A stretch of 64,000 bases of DNA from Streptomyces reniochalinae (lineage in GTDB: Bacteria > Actinomycetota > Actinomycetes > Streptomycetales > Streptomycetaceae). The position numbers were made by a program, and so were the translations under genes. The DNA is taken from assembly GCF_003323735.1 (NCBI RefSeq), contig NZ_QOIM01000045.1, positions 62,001 through 126,000 of the forward strand. The letters run 5' to 3'. Under the pieces are notes generated by a model. That model ran no database searches. It had not been told where the DNA came from and saw nothing but the letters and a program-made list of their open reading frames with translations. Shown here one piece after another: positions 14,256 through 23,291 of the stretch. The stretch's first letter is position 1, and each line of letters starts with the position of its first letter.

Positions 14256-16037
14256 ATGCAGCCGCTGGAGCCTGAGGATCCGCAGTCGCTGGGCGAGTAC
14301 CGCCTGCTGCGCCGGCTGGGCGCGGGCGGGATGGGCAGGGTGTACCTCGCCCGTTCGACCAGTGGCCGCACCGTCGCGGTGAAGGTCGTCCACCCGCACC
14401 ACGCGGTGGACGAGGAGTTCAGGCACCGCTTCCGGCGCGAGGTCGCCTCGGCGCGCAGGGTCGGCGGCGCGTGGACGGCACCGGTGCTGGACGCCGACAC
14501 CGACGGACCCACCCCGTGGGTGGCCACCGGCTATGTGGCGGGACCCTCGCTGGCGCAGGCCGTCGCCGAGCACGGGCCGCTGCCCGAGCCGACGGTGCGC
14601 GCGGTCGGGGCGGGGCTCGCCGAGGCGCTGGACCATGTGCACGGTCTCGGCCTGGTGCACCGCGACGTGAAGCCCTCCAACGTGCTGCTCACCCTGGACG
14701 GTCCTCGCCTGATCGACTTCGGCATCGCGCGGGCCAAGGACGGGACGGCCTCGCTCACCTCCAGCGGCGTCTCGGTCGGTTCGCCCGGCTACATGGCGCC
14801 GGAACAGATCCTCGGCGAGCAGGTCGCCGGGTCCACCGACGTCTTCGCGCTGGGCGCCGTGCTGGTGTACGCGGCGACGGGCGAGGCGCCCTTCCCCGGG
14901 GACAGTTCCGCCGCGCTGCTCTACCACGTCGTACACGGCGAAGCCCGGCTCGACGGCCTGCCGGACGGGCTTCGCGAGACCGTGACCCGGGCGCTGTCCA
15001 AGGACCCGCGCGTACGGCCCTCCACCGGCGCCCTCGCCGGGGAGCTGGCGGGTGCGTCGGGCGCCGCCGGGTTGGTGCGCAGCGGCTGGCTGCCCGGGCC
15101 GATCGTGGAACAGGTGAGCAGGCGCGCCGTCGAACTGCTGGAGCTGGAGCCGCAGACCCCGCGGGGTTCGGGCCCGGTGCCGTTCACGACGCCCGCGTAC
15201 GGACCTGACGCGGGCCTCGTGCCACCGGCCCCCGCGTCGCCGCCGGGCACCCCGCCGCCGGCCGCGCACGGGACGGGGTTCGGCCCGCCGGACCCCTCGT
15301 TCGGCGAGGCCGTCGCCCACCCCGTCACCGCAGCCGGAACGCCCGCGTCCGCACCCACCACCCCCGCCGGTCCTCCCCCAGGCGGTGCCGGCGGTAACGG
15401 CCTCGTCATCGAGCGCGGCGCGGGCACCCCGGCGCCGGGGGAGAACGGGCCCGGTGCGCGGCGTCGGCGGCGGGTCAGCTGCACGCTGGTGCTCTCGCTC
15501 GCCTGCGTGGTCGCGGCGGCGCTGTTCGGCACCTACTTCGCGGGCATCCTGCCCGGAACCGGCGGCTCCGGGCACGACAACTCGGCCGAGCCGCCCCCGA
15601 AGGACGACCCCACGGGGAAGGGCTCAGGCGGTGGCGGATCGAGCGGGGGCTCAAAGGAGGATCCGCCTGCCGGCGGGGGCGGCCCCGCCACCGTGCCCAA
15701 GGGCTTCCTCGGCAAGTGGCGGGGCGACCTCTACTCCGAGCGCGGCATCCCGGTGGGCACGCTGACGGTCACCATCAAGCAGGGTGGCAAGGGCGACACG
15801 GTGGCCACCGGGACCGCCGAGCTGGGCGGGACCGAGTGCTCCTCGGAGTGGACCCTCGTCTCGGCGTCGGGCAAGCGCATGGTGGCCGACGCCTCCGGCA
15901 GCGAGCCCAGCTCCCCGCTGTGCGCGCCCGGCAGCCCCGACGAGGAGTTCACGCTGCGGGAGAACGACCGGCTGCGCCTCCAGACGCACGGTGACGGCAA
16001 CGGGGACGCCTCGGGGACACTCCGCAAGATCGGCTGA
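14256..16037 (+). CDS. Receptor-type Ser/Thr protein kinase
   Basis: A 593-residue PknB-type kinase. The kinase domain (about 10-275) has the glycine loop LGAGGMGRVYLA, VAVKVV lysine, HRDVKPSNVLL catalytic loop and DFGIAR. A proline-rich juxtamembrane region follows, then one membrane span (LVLSLACVVAAALFGTYFAG, about 410-430). An outside Gly/Ser/Pro linker leads to a small beta-rich domain (about 485-593; GFLGKWRGDLYS, two cysteines) that is not a PASTA repeat. The ATG at 14256 follows a GAGGGG run. It sits between mqnA and mqnC; a role in coupling an outside signal to respiration is possible but only positional. Confidence 0.9.
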   Translation: MQPLEPEDPQSLGEYRLLRRLGAGGMGRVYLARSTSGRTVAVKVVHPHHAVDEEFRHRFRREVASARRVGGAWTAPVLDADTDGPTPWVATGYVAGPSLAQAVAEHGPLPEPTVRAVGAGLAEALDHVHGLGLVHRDVKPSNVLLTLDGPRLIDFGIARAKDGTASLTSSGVSVGSPGYMAPEQILGEQVAGSTDVFALGAVLVYAATGEAPFPGDSSAALLYHVVHGEARLDGLPDGLRETVTRALSKDPRVRPSTGALAGELAGASGAAGLVRSGWLPGPIVEQVSRRAVELLELEPQTPRGSGPVPFTTPAYGPDAGLVPPAPASPPGTPPPAAHGTGFGPPDPSFGEAVAHPVTAAGTPASAPTTPAGPPPGGAGGNGLVIERGAGTPAPGENGPGARRRRRVSCTLVLSLACVVAAALFGTYFAGILPGTGGSGHDNSAEPPPKDDPTGKGSGGGGSSGGSKEDPPAGGGGPATVPKGFLGKWRGDLYSERGIPVGTLTVTIKQGGKGDTVATGTAELGGTECSSEWTLVSASGKRMVADASGSEPSSPLCAPGSPDEEFTLRENDRLRLQTHGDGNGDASGTLRKIG

Positions 16038-16136
16038 GAACCCCTGGCGTAGGCTGGTCGGGCGCCGCTGTGCTGGTGGTAAGCGGCGAGGTGTATCGAA
16101 ATGTGCGAAACGCGCGACCTTTGGAGGGACGCCACG

Positions 16137-17342
16137 GTGACAGCGCACGCGTCGGAAGCCGACCTGCTCTCCGCCCTCGACCGCGCCGCCACCGGCGGAC
16201 GTGTCACCCCAAAGGAGGCGCTCGACCTCTACCGCCGCGCGCCCCTGCACGCCCTGGGCGCCGCCGCCGACAAGGCGCGACGGCGCCGGTACGCGGGCAC
16301 CGAGCACATCGCCACGTACATCATCGAGCGGAACATCAACTACACGAACTCGTGCGTGACCGCGTGCAAGTTCTGCGCCTTCTACGCCTCGCCGAAGAGC
16401 GACAAGGTGTGGATCCGCGACCTGGACGACATCCTGCGCCGCTGCGCCGAGACGGTGGAGCTGGGCGGCACCCAGATCATGTTCCAGGGCGGCCACCACC
16501 CCGACTTCGGCGTGGAGTACTACGAGGAGCACTTCGCCGCCATCAAGAAGGCGTTCCCGCAGCTGGTCATCCACTCCCTGGGGGCCAGTGAGGTGGAGCA
16601 CATGGCGCGGATCTCCGGGGTGAGCCCGAAGGAGGCGATCGAGCGCATCCACGCCGCGGGGCTGGACTCCTTCGCGGGCGCGGGCGCCGAGTTGCTGCCC
16701 GCCCGGCCCCGGAAGGCCATCGCGCCGCTCAAGGAGTCGGGCGAGCGCTGGCTGGAGATCATGGAGATCGCCCACGGGCTGGGTGTGGAGTCCACCTCCA
16801 CGATGCTGATGGGCACGGGCGAGACCAACGCCGAGCGGATCGAGCACCTGCGGATGATCCGCGACGTGCAGGACCGCACGGGCGGCTTCCGCGCGTTCAT
16901 CCCGTACACCTACCAGCCCGAGAACAACCACCTGAAGGGGCGGACGCAGGCGACGGTCCTGGAGTACCTGCGCATGATCGCCATCGCGCGGATCTTCCTC
17001 GACAACGTCGCCCACATCCAGGGCTCCTGGCTGACCACGGGCAAGGACATCGGCCAGCTGTCGCTGCACTACGGCGCCGACGACCTGGGCTCGGTGATGC
17101 TGGAGGAGAACGTCGTCTCCTCGGCGGGCGCCCGGCACCGCTCCAACCGGATGGAGCTGATCGACCTCATCCGCAAGGCGGGCCGCGTCCCGGCGCAGCG
17201 TGCCACCACCTACGAACACCTGGTGGTGCACGACGACCCGGCGAACGACCCGGTGGACGACAAGGTCGTCTCCCATCTGTCCTCCACCGCCATCGACGGG
17301 GGCACCGCGCACCCCGAGTTGGCCCTGATCGACGCGAACTGA
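16137..17342 (+). CDS. mqnC: Cyclic dehypoxanthine futalosine synthase MqnC (radical SAM)
   Basis: A 401-residue radical SAM enzyme that cyclises dehypoxanthine futalosine in menaquinone synthesis. The 4Fe-4S motif CVTACKFC is preceded by the typical NINYTNSC and followed by CAFYASPKSD. Later family motifs include MFQGGHHPDFGVEYYE and TSTMLMGTGET. The GTG at 16137 is used because GGAGG lies 9 bp upstream; the ATG at 16101 would lie upstream of that site. UbiE/MenG follows after 18 bp on the same strand. Confidence 0.95.
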   Translation: MTAHASEADLLSALDRAATGGRVTPKEALDLYRRAPLHALGAAADKARRRRYAGTEHIATYIIERNINYTNSCVTACKFCAFYASPKSDKVWIRDLDDILRRCAETVELGGTQIMFQGGHHPDFGVEYYEEHFAAIKKAFPQLVIHSLGASEVEHMARISGVSPKEAIERIHAAGLDSFAGAGAELLPARPRKAIAPLKESGERWLEIMEIAHGLGVESTSTMLMGTGETNAERIEHLRMIRDVQDRTGGFRAFIPYTYQPENNHLKGRTQATVLEYLRMIAIARIFLDNVAHIQGSWLTTGKDIGQLSLHYGADDLGSVMLEENVVSSAGARHRSNRMELIDLIRKAGRVPAQRATTYEHLVVHDDPANDPVDDKVVSHLSSTAIDGGTAHPELALIDAN

Positions 17343-17360
17343 CAGGCGGACGAGACGACA

Positions 17361-18059
17361 GTGACCCGGGCAACCCTGGACAAGAAGCCGCACGAGGTCG
17401 CCGCCATGTTCGACGACGTGGCGGCCAGGTACGACCTGACCAACGACGTGCTCTCGCTCGGCCAGGCGCGGCTGTGGCGCAGGGCCGTCGCCGACGCGGT
17501 GGACGCGCGCCCCGGCGAGCGGGTGCTCGACCTGGCCGCCGGTACGGCCACCTCCTCGCTGCCGTTCGTCGAGGCGGGCGCCTTCACGGTCCCCTGCGAC
17601 TTCTCCCTCGGCATGCTGCGGGAGGGCAAGCAGCGCCACCCCTGGATGCCGTTCACGGCAGGGGACGCGACCCGGCTCCCGTTCGCCGACGGCGCGTTCG
17701 ACGCGGTGACCCTCTCCTTCGGGCTCCGTAACGTCAGCGATGTCGACGCCGCGCTGGCCGAGCTGCACCGGGTCACCAAGCCGGGCGGCCGGGTGCTCGT
17801 CTGCGAGTTCAGCCACCCGACGTGGACGCCGTTGCGCACGGTCTACAGCGAGTACCTGATGCGAGCACTGCCGCCGATCGCCCGGCGGGTCAGCAGCAGC
17901 CCCGACGCCTACGTCTACCTCGCCGAGTCCATCCGCGAGTGGCCCGACCAGCCCGGCCTCGCCGCCAGGTTGCAGGACGCGGGCTGGGCCCGGGTGGCGT
18001 GGCGCAACCTGACGGGCGGCATCGTGGCGCTGCACCGGGGGTTCAAGCCCCGCTCCTGA
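17361..18059 (+). CDS. ubiE: Demethylmenaquinone methyltransferase
   Basis: A 232-residue SAM-dependent methyltransferase (UbiE/MenG family) catalysing the final ring methylation of menaquinone. Motif I is VLDLAAGTATSS and the family signatures are AARYDLTNDVLSLGQARLWR near the start and LSFGLRNVSDVDAALAEL in the middle. The GTG start is 18 bp after the mqnC stop, so both probably share a transcript. In actinobacteria the same enzyme is often called MenG or MenH. Confidence 0.93.
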   Translation: MTRATLDKKPHEVAAMFDDVAARYDLTNDVLSLGQARLWRRAVADAVDARPGERVLDLAAGTATSSLPFVEAGAFTVPCDFSLGMLREGKQRHPWMPFTAGDATRLPFADGAFDAVTLSFGLRNVSDVDAALAELHRVTKPGGRVLVCEFSHPTWTPLRTVYSEYLMRALPPIARRVSSSPDAYVYLAESIREWPDQPGLAARLQDAGWARVAWRNLTGGIVALHRGFKPRS

Positions 18060-18219
18060 CGCCCCGTCGACGGCGGCCGTTCCCCCGCGGGTTGCGCTTG
18101 GATAAATTCGCTTCCGGCTAAGGCGCGGGCGCGGAACCATGGGTGTGCAATGCGTGTCTGCACGTACACGCGCGGTCGCACTCTCGCGCCGCCTCGTCCC
18201 CGGAACGCATCGGAGCGCC

Positions 18220-20367
18220 ATGTCGTCGCCGCCGTCCCCCTGCCCCCGTTGCGGGGCCGCTTCGCCCGCCGAGGCCAGGTTCTGCATGTCCTGCGGAGCC
18301 CCGGCGGCCCCCACGGCCCCGCCCGCCCCCTCGACGGCTCCGGTTACCCCGTCGTCGGCTCCGCCTGTCTCCTCGTCGGCTCCGCCTGCCCCTTCGGAGG
18401 CTCCGGCTCCTCCCTCGGAACCTCCGCCTGCTCCTTCGGGGGCTCCGGCCGCTCCTCCGGAGGCTCCGCCCACCCTTCCGGGGGCTCCGGCTGTGCCTCC
18501 GGATACTCCGCCTCCGCCACCCGCGTCTGCCGCGCCGCCGCCAGGACCGCCGTCCACGGCTCCGGCAGCGCCGCCGGGCGCACCCGCAGCACCATCGGGG
18601 GCACCCGCTGCACCGTCAGGCGCCCCCGCACCGCCGCCCGGGGCTCCGCCGATGCCTCCGCCGTTCGTCCCTCGGCAACAGGCCGCGCCCGCCCCGCCCG
18701 CGGCGCCGACCGCGCCCGCCCGGCCGACGCCGTTCGGACTGTTCATGGTGCGCACCGTCAAGGGGGACTGGCTCGGCGCGCTGCGGGTCGCCGCCTGGCC
18801 GCCGGCGCTGCTGTTCGTCGCGGCCTGCGCCCTGGGCATCTGGTCCAACCAGGACATCGACGACCTCGACATCGGCTGGGGCACCCGCATGCGGGTCGCG
18901 CTGGCCGCCCTGTTGCAGGGCGTCGGCGGCGGCTTCGGCGTCTCCTCCGACGGTACGTCCGATCTCGGCGGCGCGTCCGTCGTCGGCGAGGCCGAGGTGT
19001 CAGGGCTGCCGCTGCTGGCCACCGCCGTGTGGATCGGCGCCCTCGTCCTCGCGGCCCGCTCCGAGCGGCGGCGCCTGGGCCGGGTCTCCCTCTCGGCGGG
19101 CTTCGAGTCCGCTCTGCGGATCGGCGCGGTCTGCGGGCTCGCCGGACTGGCGCTCGGCCTGTACGCGAGCCCCTCCTACGAGGGTCTTGAACTCGACTCG
19201 GCGCCCGGACTCACCCTGCTGTTCTCGTTCCTGCTCTCCACGCTCGTGGCCGCGCTCGTCCTCACCCGCGGCGAGGCGGACGCGTGGCTGGCGAGGCGGC
19301 ACGCTTCCGGCCTCCGCGTCGCCACCGGCGCCCTGCGCACGGCGGCGCTCGCGCTGGTGAGCGTGGTGGCGCTGGCGTCCGTGGTGGCGTTCGTCGCCCT
19401 GCTGGCCGCCGAGGCCGCCGATGGCCAGGTCAGCGCGGGCGAGGTGGGGGGCCTGCTGGCGCTGTTGCCCAACGTCGGTGCGCTCGCCCTCGCGTTCGCC
19501 TGGGGCGCCCCGCTCGATGTGAAGTGGAACATCAGCGACTGGGACGCGGGACGTGAGTCGGCCGGCTACGGGGAGCTCGCGGACGCGGCGGGCGGCTGGG
19601 CCGTCGTGGGCACGCTTGCAGGAGGGCTGGCCTGCGCGCTGCTGCTGGGGGTGCTGGTGGCCCGCCGCAGCACCACCCGCGGCGAACAGCTGTGGGCCGC
19701 GGGCTTCTTCGTGCTCGGCGTGCTGCTGCTGGCCGCGGTGGCGGGCGCGGGCTTCGAGGCGAGCTTCCACGAGGGCTCGAATCCCCTGGAGGAGCCCGGC
19801 TACTCCACGGGGCCCGGCCTGACCGGTGAGAGCTTCACCTCCAGCGCGCAGGTCGCGGCGGGCTCGGCCGAGCTGCTGCTCTTCGCCCTGCTGTGGTCGT
19901 TCGGCGGCGCACTGCTGGTGCCGCTGGTGCGCGCGCAGTTCGGCAAGGGCGGCCCGGGCCGTACGGGGCTGGGCCCCGGCGGCGCCCAGGGGGAGTACGG
20001 CCGGCCCGGGGCCGGGCAGCCGTATCCCCCGGGGTACGGCCCGCAGGGCTACGGACAGCCCGGACACCCGGGCGGAACTCCGGGACATGCGCAACCGGGA
20101 CCCGCGGGCCCTGGGCAACCGGGGTACGGGCAACCTGGGTACGGACAACCGGGCTGGGGGCAGTCGGGACAACCGGGCCACGGACAGCCGGCGTACGGGC
20201 AGCCGGGCTACGGGCAGTCCGTACCCGGGCCCGCGGGACAGGGACACGCGGGACAGGGGCCGGCGGGGCAGGGACGAGGTCCGGGCACGTCCGGAGACGA
20301 CGGGCCCGGCCCGCGTCCGCCCCACCCGGCGGGTGGCGGCGACGGCGGCACCGTACCGCCGCCGTAG
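18220..20367 (+). CDS. Zinc-ribbon multi-span membrane protein with low-complexity ends
   Basis: A 715-residue protein of unknown function. A zinc ribbon opens it (CPRCG, then CMSCG, about residues 6-25). A Pro/Ala/Ser-rich stretch of about 140 residues follows. The centre (about 170-580) contains roughly eight hydrophobic spans with acidic outside loops. The cytoplasmic tail (about 590-715) is rich in Gly, Gln, Pro and Tyr in repeats such as GYGQPG. The ATG at 18220 has GGAG upstream; an earlier ATG (18139) lacks support. It lies between ubiE and the geranylgeranyl reductase gene. Streptomyces encode several zinc-ribbon membrane proteins of this type without a known role. Confidence 0.8.
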   Translation: MSSPPSPCPRCGAASPAEARFCMSCGAPAAPTAPPAPSTAPVTPSSAPPVSSSAPPAPSEAPAPPSEPPPAPSGAPAAPPEAPPTLPGAPAVPPDTPPPPPASAAPPPGPPSTAPAAPPGAPAAPSGAPAAPSGAPAPPPGAPPMPPPFVPRQQAAPAPPAAPTAPARPTPFGLFMVRTVKGDWLGALRVAAWPPALLFVAACALGIWSNQDIDDLDIGWGTRMRVALAALLQGVGGGFGVSSDGTSDLGGASVVGEAEVSGLPLLATAVWIGALVLAARSERRRLGRVSLSAGFESALRIGAVCGLAGLALGLYASPSYEGLELDSAPGLTLLFSFLLSTLVAALVLTRGEADAWLARRHASGLRVATGALRTAALALVSVVALASVVAFVALLAAEAADGQVSAGEVGGLLALLPNVGALALAFAWGAPLDVKWNISDWDAGRESAGYGELADAAGGWAVVGTLAGGLACALLLGVLVARRSTTRGEQLWAAGFFVLGVLLLAAVAGAGFEASFHEGSNPLEEPGYSTGPGLTGESFTSSAQVAAGSAELLLFALLWSFGGALLVPLVRAQFGKGGPGRTGLGPGGAQGEYGRPGAGQPYPPGYGPQGYGQPGHPGGTPGHAQPGPAGPGQPGYGQPGYGQPGWGQSGQPGHGQPAYGQPGYGQSVPGPAGQGHAGQGPAGQGRGPGTSGDDGPGPRPPHPAGGGDGGTVPPP
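18330..18660 (+). repeat. Degenerate Pro/Ala/Ser coding repeats
   Basis: Within the zinc-ribbon gene, short units such as GGCTCCGCCTG or GGCTCCGGC recur every 15-30 bp and encode AP, SAPP and GAPA runs. They vary in length and sequence, so this is a drifting low-complexity array rather than exact copies. Boundaries are approximate. Confidence 0.55.
20040..20290 (+). repeat. GYGQPG-type coding repeats
   Basis: The 3' part of the zinc-ribbon gene repeats units around CAGCCGGGCTACGGG, encoding GYGQPG, GHGQPA and related hexapeptides about a dozen times. Units differ at third positions, so selection seems to act on the peptide composition. Boundaries are approximate. Confidence 0.6.
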
Positions 20368-20478
20368 CCCGGGCGGGGACCGGGGCGGCCCCGGGCCGGG
20401 GGGCGGTCCGGGGGGTGCCCCGAATGCCCGCATAGACTGGCCCGGTCAGCCGACCCAGCCAGCATCGCGGGAGTCCTC

Positions 20479-21792
20479 GTGGCCGATCCCCAGCAGAAGG
20501 CCGATCCCAGGCCGACACCAGCCTCCGAGCGGTCCGCGGATGTGATCGTCGTCGGGGCGGGCCCCGCGGGTTCGACGACGGCCTACCACCTGGCCCGCAG
20601 CGGTATGGACGTGCTGCTGCTGGAGAAGACGGCCTTCCCGCGCGAGAAGGTGTGCGGCGACGGTCTCACCCCGCGCGCCACCAAGCAGTTGGTGGCCATG
20701 GGAATCGACATCTCCGAGGAAGCGGGCTGGCTGCGCAACAAGGGCCTGCGCATCATCGGCGGCGGGCAGCGGCTCCAGCTGGACTGGCCCGAGCTGGCCA
20801 GCTACCCCGACTACGGGCTGGTCCGCAGGCGCGACGACTTCGACGAACAGCTCGCCCGCCAGGCCGAGAAGGCGGGCGCGCGGCTGTACGAGCGCTGCAC
20901 CGTCGGCGACCCCGTCCTGGACGAGCGCACGGGCCACATCACCGGTGTGCACGCCAAGCTGGGCGAGGAGAAGACCCCGGTCACCTTCCACGCCCCGATC
21001 GTCGTCGCCGCGGACGGCAACTCGACGCGGCTGTCGCTGAAGATGGGCCTGCACCGCCGCGAGGACCGTCCGATGGGCGTCGCGGTGCGCACGTACTTCA
21101 CCTCGCCGCGGCACGACGACGACTACCTGGAGTCGTGGCTGGAGCTGTGGGACCGGCGCGGCGAGCAGGACCGGCTGCTGCCCGGCTACGGCTGGGTCTT
21201 CGGCATGGGCGACGGCACCTCCAACGTGGGGCTTGGCGTGCTCAACACCTCCTCCTCGTTCAAGGAGCTCGACTGGCGCGAGATCCTCAAGGCCTGGTGC
21301 GCCTCCATGCCGGCGGAGTGGGGCTACACGCCCGAGAACATGACGGGTCCGATCCGCGGCGCGGCGCTGCCGATGGCCTTCAACCGGCAGCCGCACTACA
21401 CGCGCGGGCTGCTGCTGGTGGGGGACGCGGGCGGGCTGGTCAACCCGTTCAACGGCGAGGGCATCGCGTACGCGATGGAGTCAGGCGTCATCGCCGCCGA
21501 GACGATCGTCCAGGCGCACGCGCGTGCGACGCCGGCGCAGCGCCAGCTGGCCCTGCGCCGGTACCCGAAGGTCCTCAAGGACACCTACGGCGGCTACTAC
21601 ACGATGGGCCGCGCCTTCGTGAAGCTCATCGGCAACCCCAAGGTCATGAAGCTGGCCGCCGAACGTGGCCTCTCGCACCCTCTCCTGATGCGCTTCACCC
21701 TCAAGATGCTCGCCAACCTCACCGACCCCACCGGCGGCGACGCGATGGACCGCATCATCAACGGCCTGGCCAAGGTGGCACCCAGGGCCTGA
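20479..21792 (+). CDS. Geranylgeranyl reductase family flavoprotein (MenJ-like)
   Basis: A 437-residue FAD-dependent oxidoreductase. The FAD motif is VIVVGAGPAGSTTAYHLARSG, followed by KVCGDGLTPRA; the second FAD motif is LLVGDAGGLVNPFNGEGIAY. Members reduce isoprenoid double bonds, and the mycobacterial MenJ saturates one isoprene of menaquinone. The surrounding menaquinone genes and the adjacent nuo operon favour that role here; archaeal-type lipid reduction is unlikely. The GTG start follows GGGAG. A 15-bp hairpin lies downstream. Confidence 0.85.
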   Translation: MADPQQKADPRPTPASERSADVIVVGAGPAGSTTAYHLARSGMDVLLLEKTAFPREKVCGDGLTPRATKQLVAMGIDISEEAGWLRNKGLRIIGGGQRLQLDWPELASYPDYGLVRRRDDFDEQLARQAEKAGARLYERCTVGDPVLDERTGHITGVHAKLGEEKTPVTFHAPIVVAADGNSTRLSLKMGLHRREDRPMGVAVRTYFTSPRHDDDYLESWLELWDRRGEQDRLLPGYGWVFGMGDGTSNVGLGVLNTSSSFKELDWREILKAWCASMPAEWGYTPENMTGPIRGAALPMAFNRQPHYTRGLLLVGDAGGLVNPFNGEGIAYAMESGVIAAETIVQAHARATPAQRQLALRRYPKVLKDTYGGYYTMGRAFVKLIGNPKVMKLAAERGLSHPLLMRFTLKMLANLTDPTGGDAMDRIINGLAKVAPRA

Positions 21793-21835
21793 GACACCGC
21801 CCCGGGCTCCGCGAGCCCGAACCCCCGCACACGCC

Positions 21836-21869
21836 GAAGGGTCCACCGCCGCGAGGCGGTGGACCCTTC
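21836..21869. terminator. Bidirectional hairpin terminator
   Basis: A perfect 15-bp inverted repeat (GAAGGGTCCACCGCC and complement) with loop GCGA lies between the convergent reductase and NlpC/P60 genes. It flanks with A/T on both sides, so it can end both transcripts. Confidence 0.85.
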
Positions 21870-21908
21870 ACCGTGCGAGGTGACGTACCGGGAGCGGTAC
21901 GCGGTACG

Positions 21909-22712
21909 TCAGAGCACGCGGACCGCGCCGGTGGGCTGGTCGTAGCTCAGGGGGCGCTCCACGACGCCCGTGGAGGAGTTCTGGGCGCCGATGAACTTGC
22001 CGCCGCCCACGTAGACGCCCACGTGGTAGGCGCTGCCCGCGCTGCCCCAGTAGAGCAGGTCGCCGGGCTGGAGGTTGTCGAGGGAGACGGACGTGCCGGC
22101 GGTCGACTGCGGCTGCGAGGTCCGCGGCAGGTTGACGCCGACCTGCTTGTAGGCCGCCTGGGTCAGCCCTGAGCAGTCGTACGCGGAGGGCCCGGAGGCG
22201 CCCATGACGTAGGACTTGCCGACCTGGGCGCGCAGGAAGTTGATGAGGGTGGCCGCGTTGCCGCCCTGCGGCGCGGAGGCGGACGCCGTCGTCAGGGAGT
22301 CGCGGTCGGCCGAGCGGGAGGCGGGAGCCTCGTTCTGCTGGGCGGCTTCACGCGCCTTGCGGGCCGCCTCGGCCTTGCGCTTGGCCTCGGCCTTCGCCTT
22401 GGCCCTCTCCTTGTTCTCCTTGGCCTGTTCCTTGGCCTCGGAGGCGGCGTTCTCCTGTGCCTGCTGGAGCTGGAACTGCTGCGCCGAGTTCTGGAGGGAC
22501 TCGGCCGCACGTGCGTTGGAGCCGGCCGTGGAGAGGGTGGGCATCTCGACGGTCTGGTCCGGTGCGTTCTTGTCGGCCGCGAAGGCCGGCGCCGCCGCCG
22601 CGGTGAGGGCCATGGTGCCCATGACGCCGCCCGTCACACCCGCACGCAGCGCCGTATTCATCTTGCTGTTGCGGGGCTTCCGGTGGCTGGGTATCTGAGC
22701 TTTCGGGGACAT
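21909..22712 (-). CDS. Secreted NlpC/P60 (C40) peptidoglycan hydrolase
   Basis: A 267-residue exported protein. A signal peptide ends near AAAAPAFA (about residue 46). A Glu/Lys/Ala-rich coiled-coil region spans about 70-125. The C-terminal NlpC/P60 domain has the catalytic cysteine in YDCSGLTQ and histidine in SAYHVGVYVG. It would cleave stem peptides of peptidoglycan outside the cell. The ATG at 22712 gives a normal leader. The upstream 838-bp non-coding stretch, shared with nuoA, contains a 7-bp inverted repeat that may be its operator. It is transcribed away from nuo. Confidence 0.93.
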   Translation of the reverse strand: MSPKAQIPSHRKPRNSKMNTALRAGVTGGVMGTMALTAAAAPAFAADKNAPDQTVEMPTLSTAGSNARAAESLQNSAQQFQLQQAQENAASEAKEQAKENKERAKAKAEAKRKAEAARKAREAAQQNEAPASRSADRDSLTTASASAPQGGNAATLINFLRAQVGKSYVMGASGPSAYDCSGLTQAAYKQVGVNLPRTSQPQSTAGTSVSLDNLQPGDLLYWGSAGSAYHVGVYVGGGKFIGAQNSSTGVVERPLSYDQPTGAVRVL

Positions 22713-22840
22713 GAGGGAATGCCTAGCAGGCGATAAACCCTCCGCTCAACAATCGTGCGATGCGCCACAGTCGTCGCGTACGCGGCCAGTTGATGCCTCC
22801 GGGGGTGGGGCGCCGACCCTTCCGCGACGTGATCATTGCC

Positions 22841-22868
22841 CAACTACGGGGCTGTGACCATGTAGTTG
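22841..22868 (-). promoter_or_regulatory. Inverted repeat upstream of the NlpC/P60 gene
   Basis: CAACTAC (22841-22847) and GTAGTTG (22862-22868) are perfect complements 14 bp apart, about 130-155 bp before the hydrolase start. The symmetry suggests an operator or leader hairpin. The binding protein is not recognised. Confidence 0.4.
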
Positions 22869-23291
22869 TCCGCATTGCCGGAATCTCTCGGGCGCATATA
22901 CCACGGGGAAAAGGGGAGCGCAAAGAAGGCAGTGGCTGCCGGAAAAGGCGAGTGACGCAGCTCACTTCCGCCGACTCAACTCTTCGTGCGAAAAGAACAT
23001 TGAGGCCCAATCACCCATCTCGCTCGGTCACGGCGCGGACTCGGCCGGATCGCGGGGTGGTCTCGACGCGGGTGCGGGGTCGTTCCGGCGGATCGCCGGG
23101 GGCCGGTTCCGAAGATCCCTCCGGAAGGACGCGGGGGTCGCGCGGCTTGTGCCGGACTTCACGAGCGCACGAGGTCAAGTGGTTCGCCTATACCAGGTGA
23201 AACCGTCCAGCGCTAATTTGCCGCTGCATGCCAGTGGCTGGTACAGCCACCCACCTTCGACGGCTGTGAGCACGGATGAATGTCACCTCAG

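Noticed and set aside
15651..19022. Open frame of 1123 codons on the minus strand
   Set aside because: It runs antisense through the kinase, mqnC, ubiE and the zinc-ribbon gene; its repeats are the reverse of the Pro/Ala-rich coding region.
22713..23100. c-di-AMP (ydaO) riboswitch before the NlpC/P60 gene
   Set aside because: The core motifs expected for this class, such as the GGGGTGAA segment, were not found on the minus strand. A covariance search would decide.
22760..23200. Plus-strand frame of 146 codons in the nlpC-nuoA gap
   Set aside because: Composition is unlike a coding sequence, there is no ribosome site, and regulatory motifs fill the same region.
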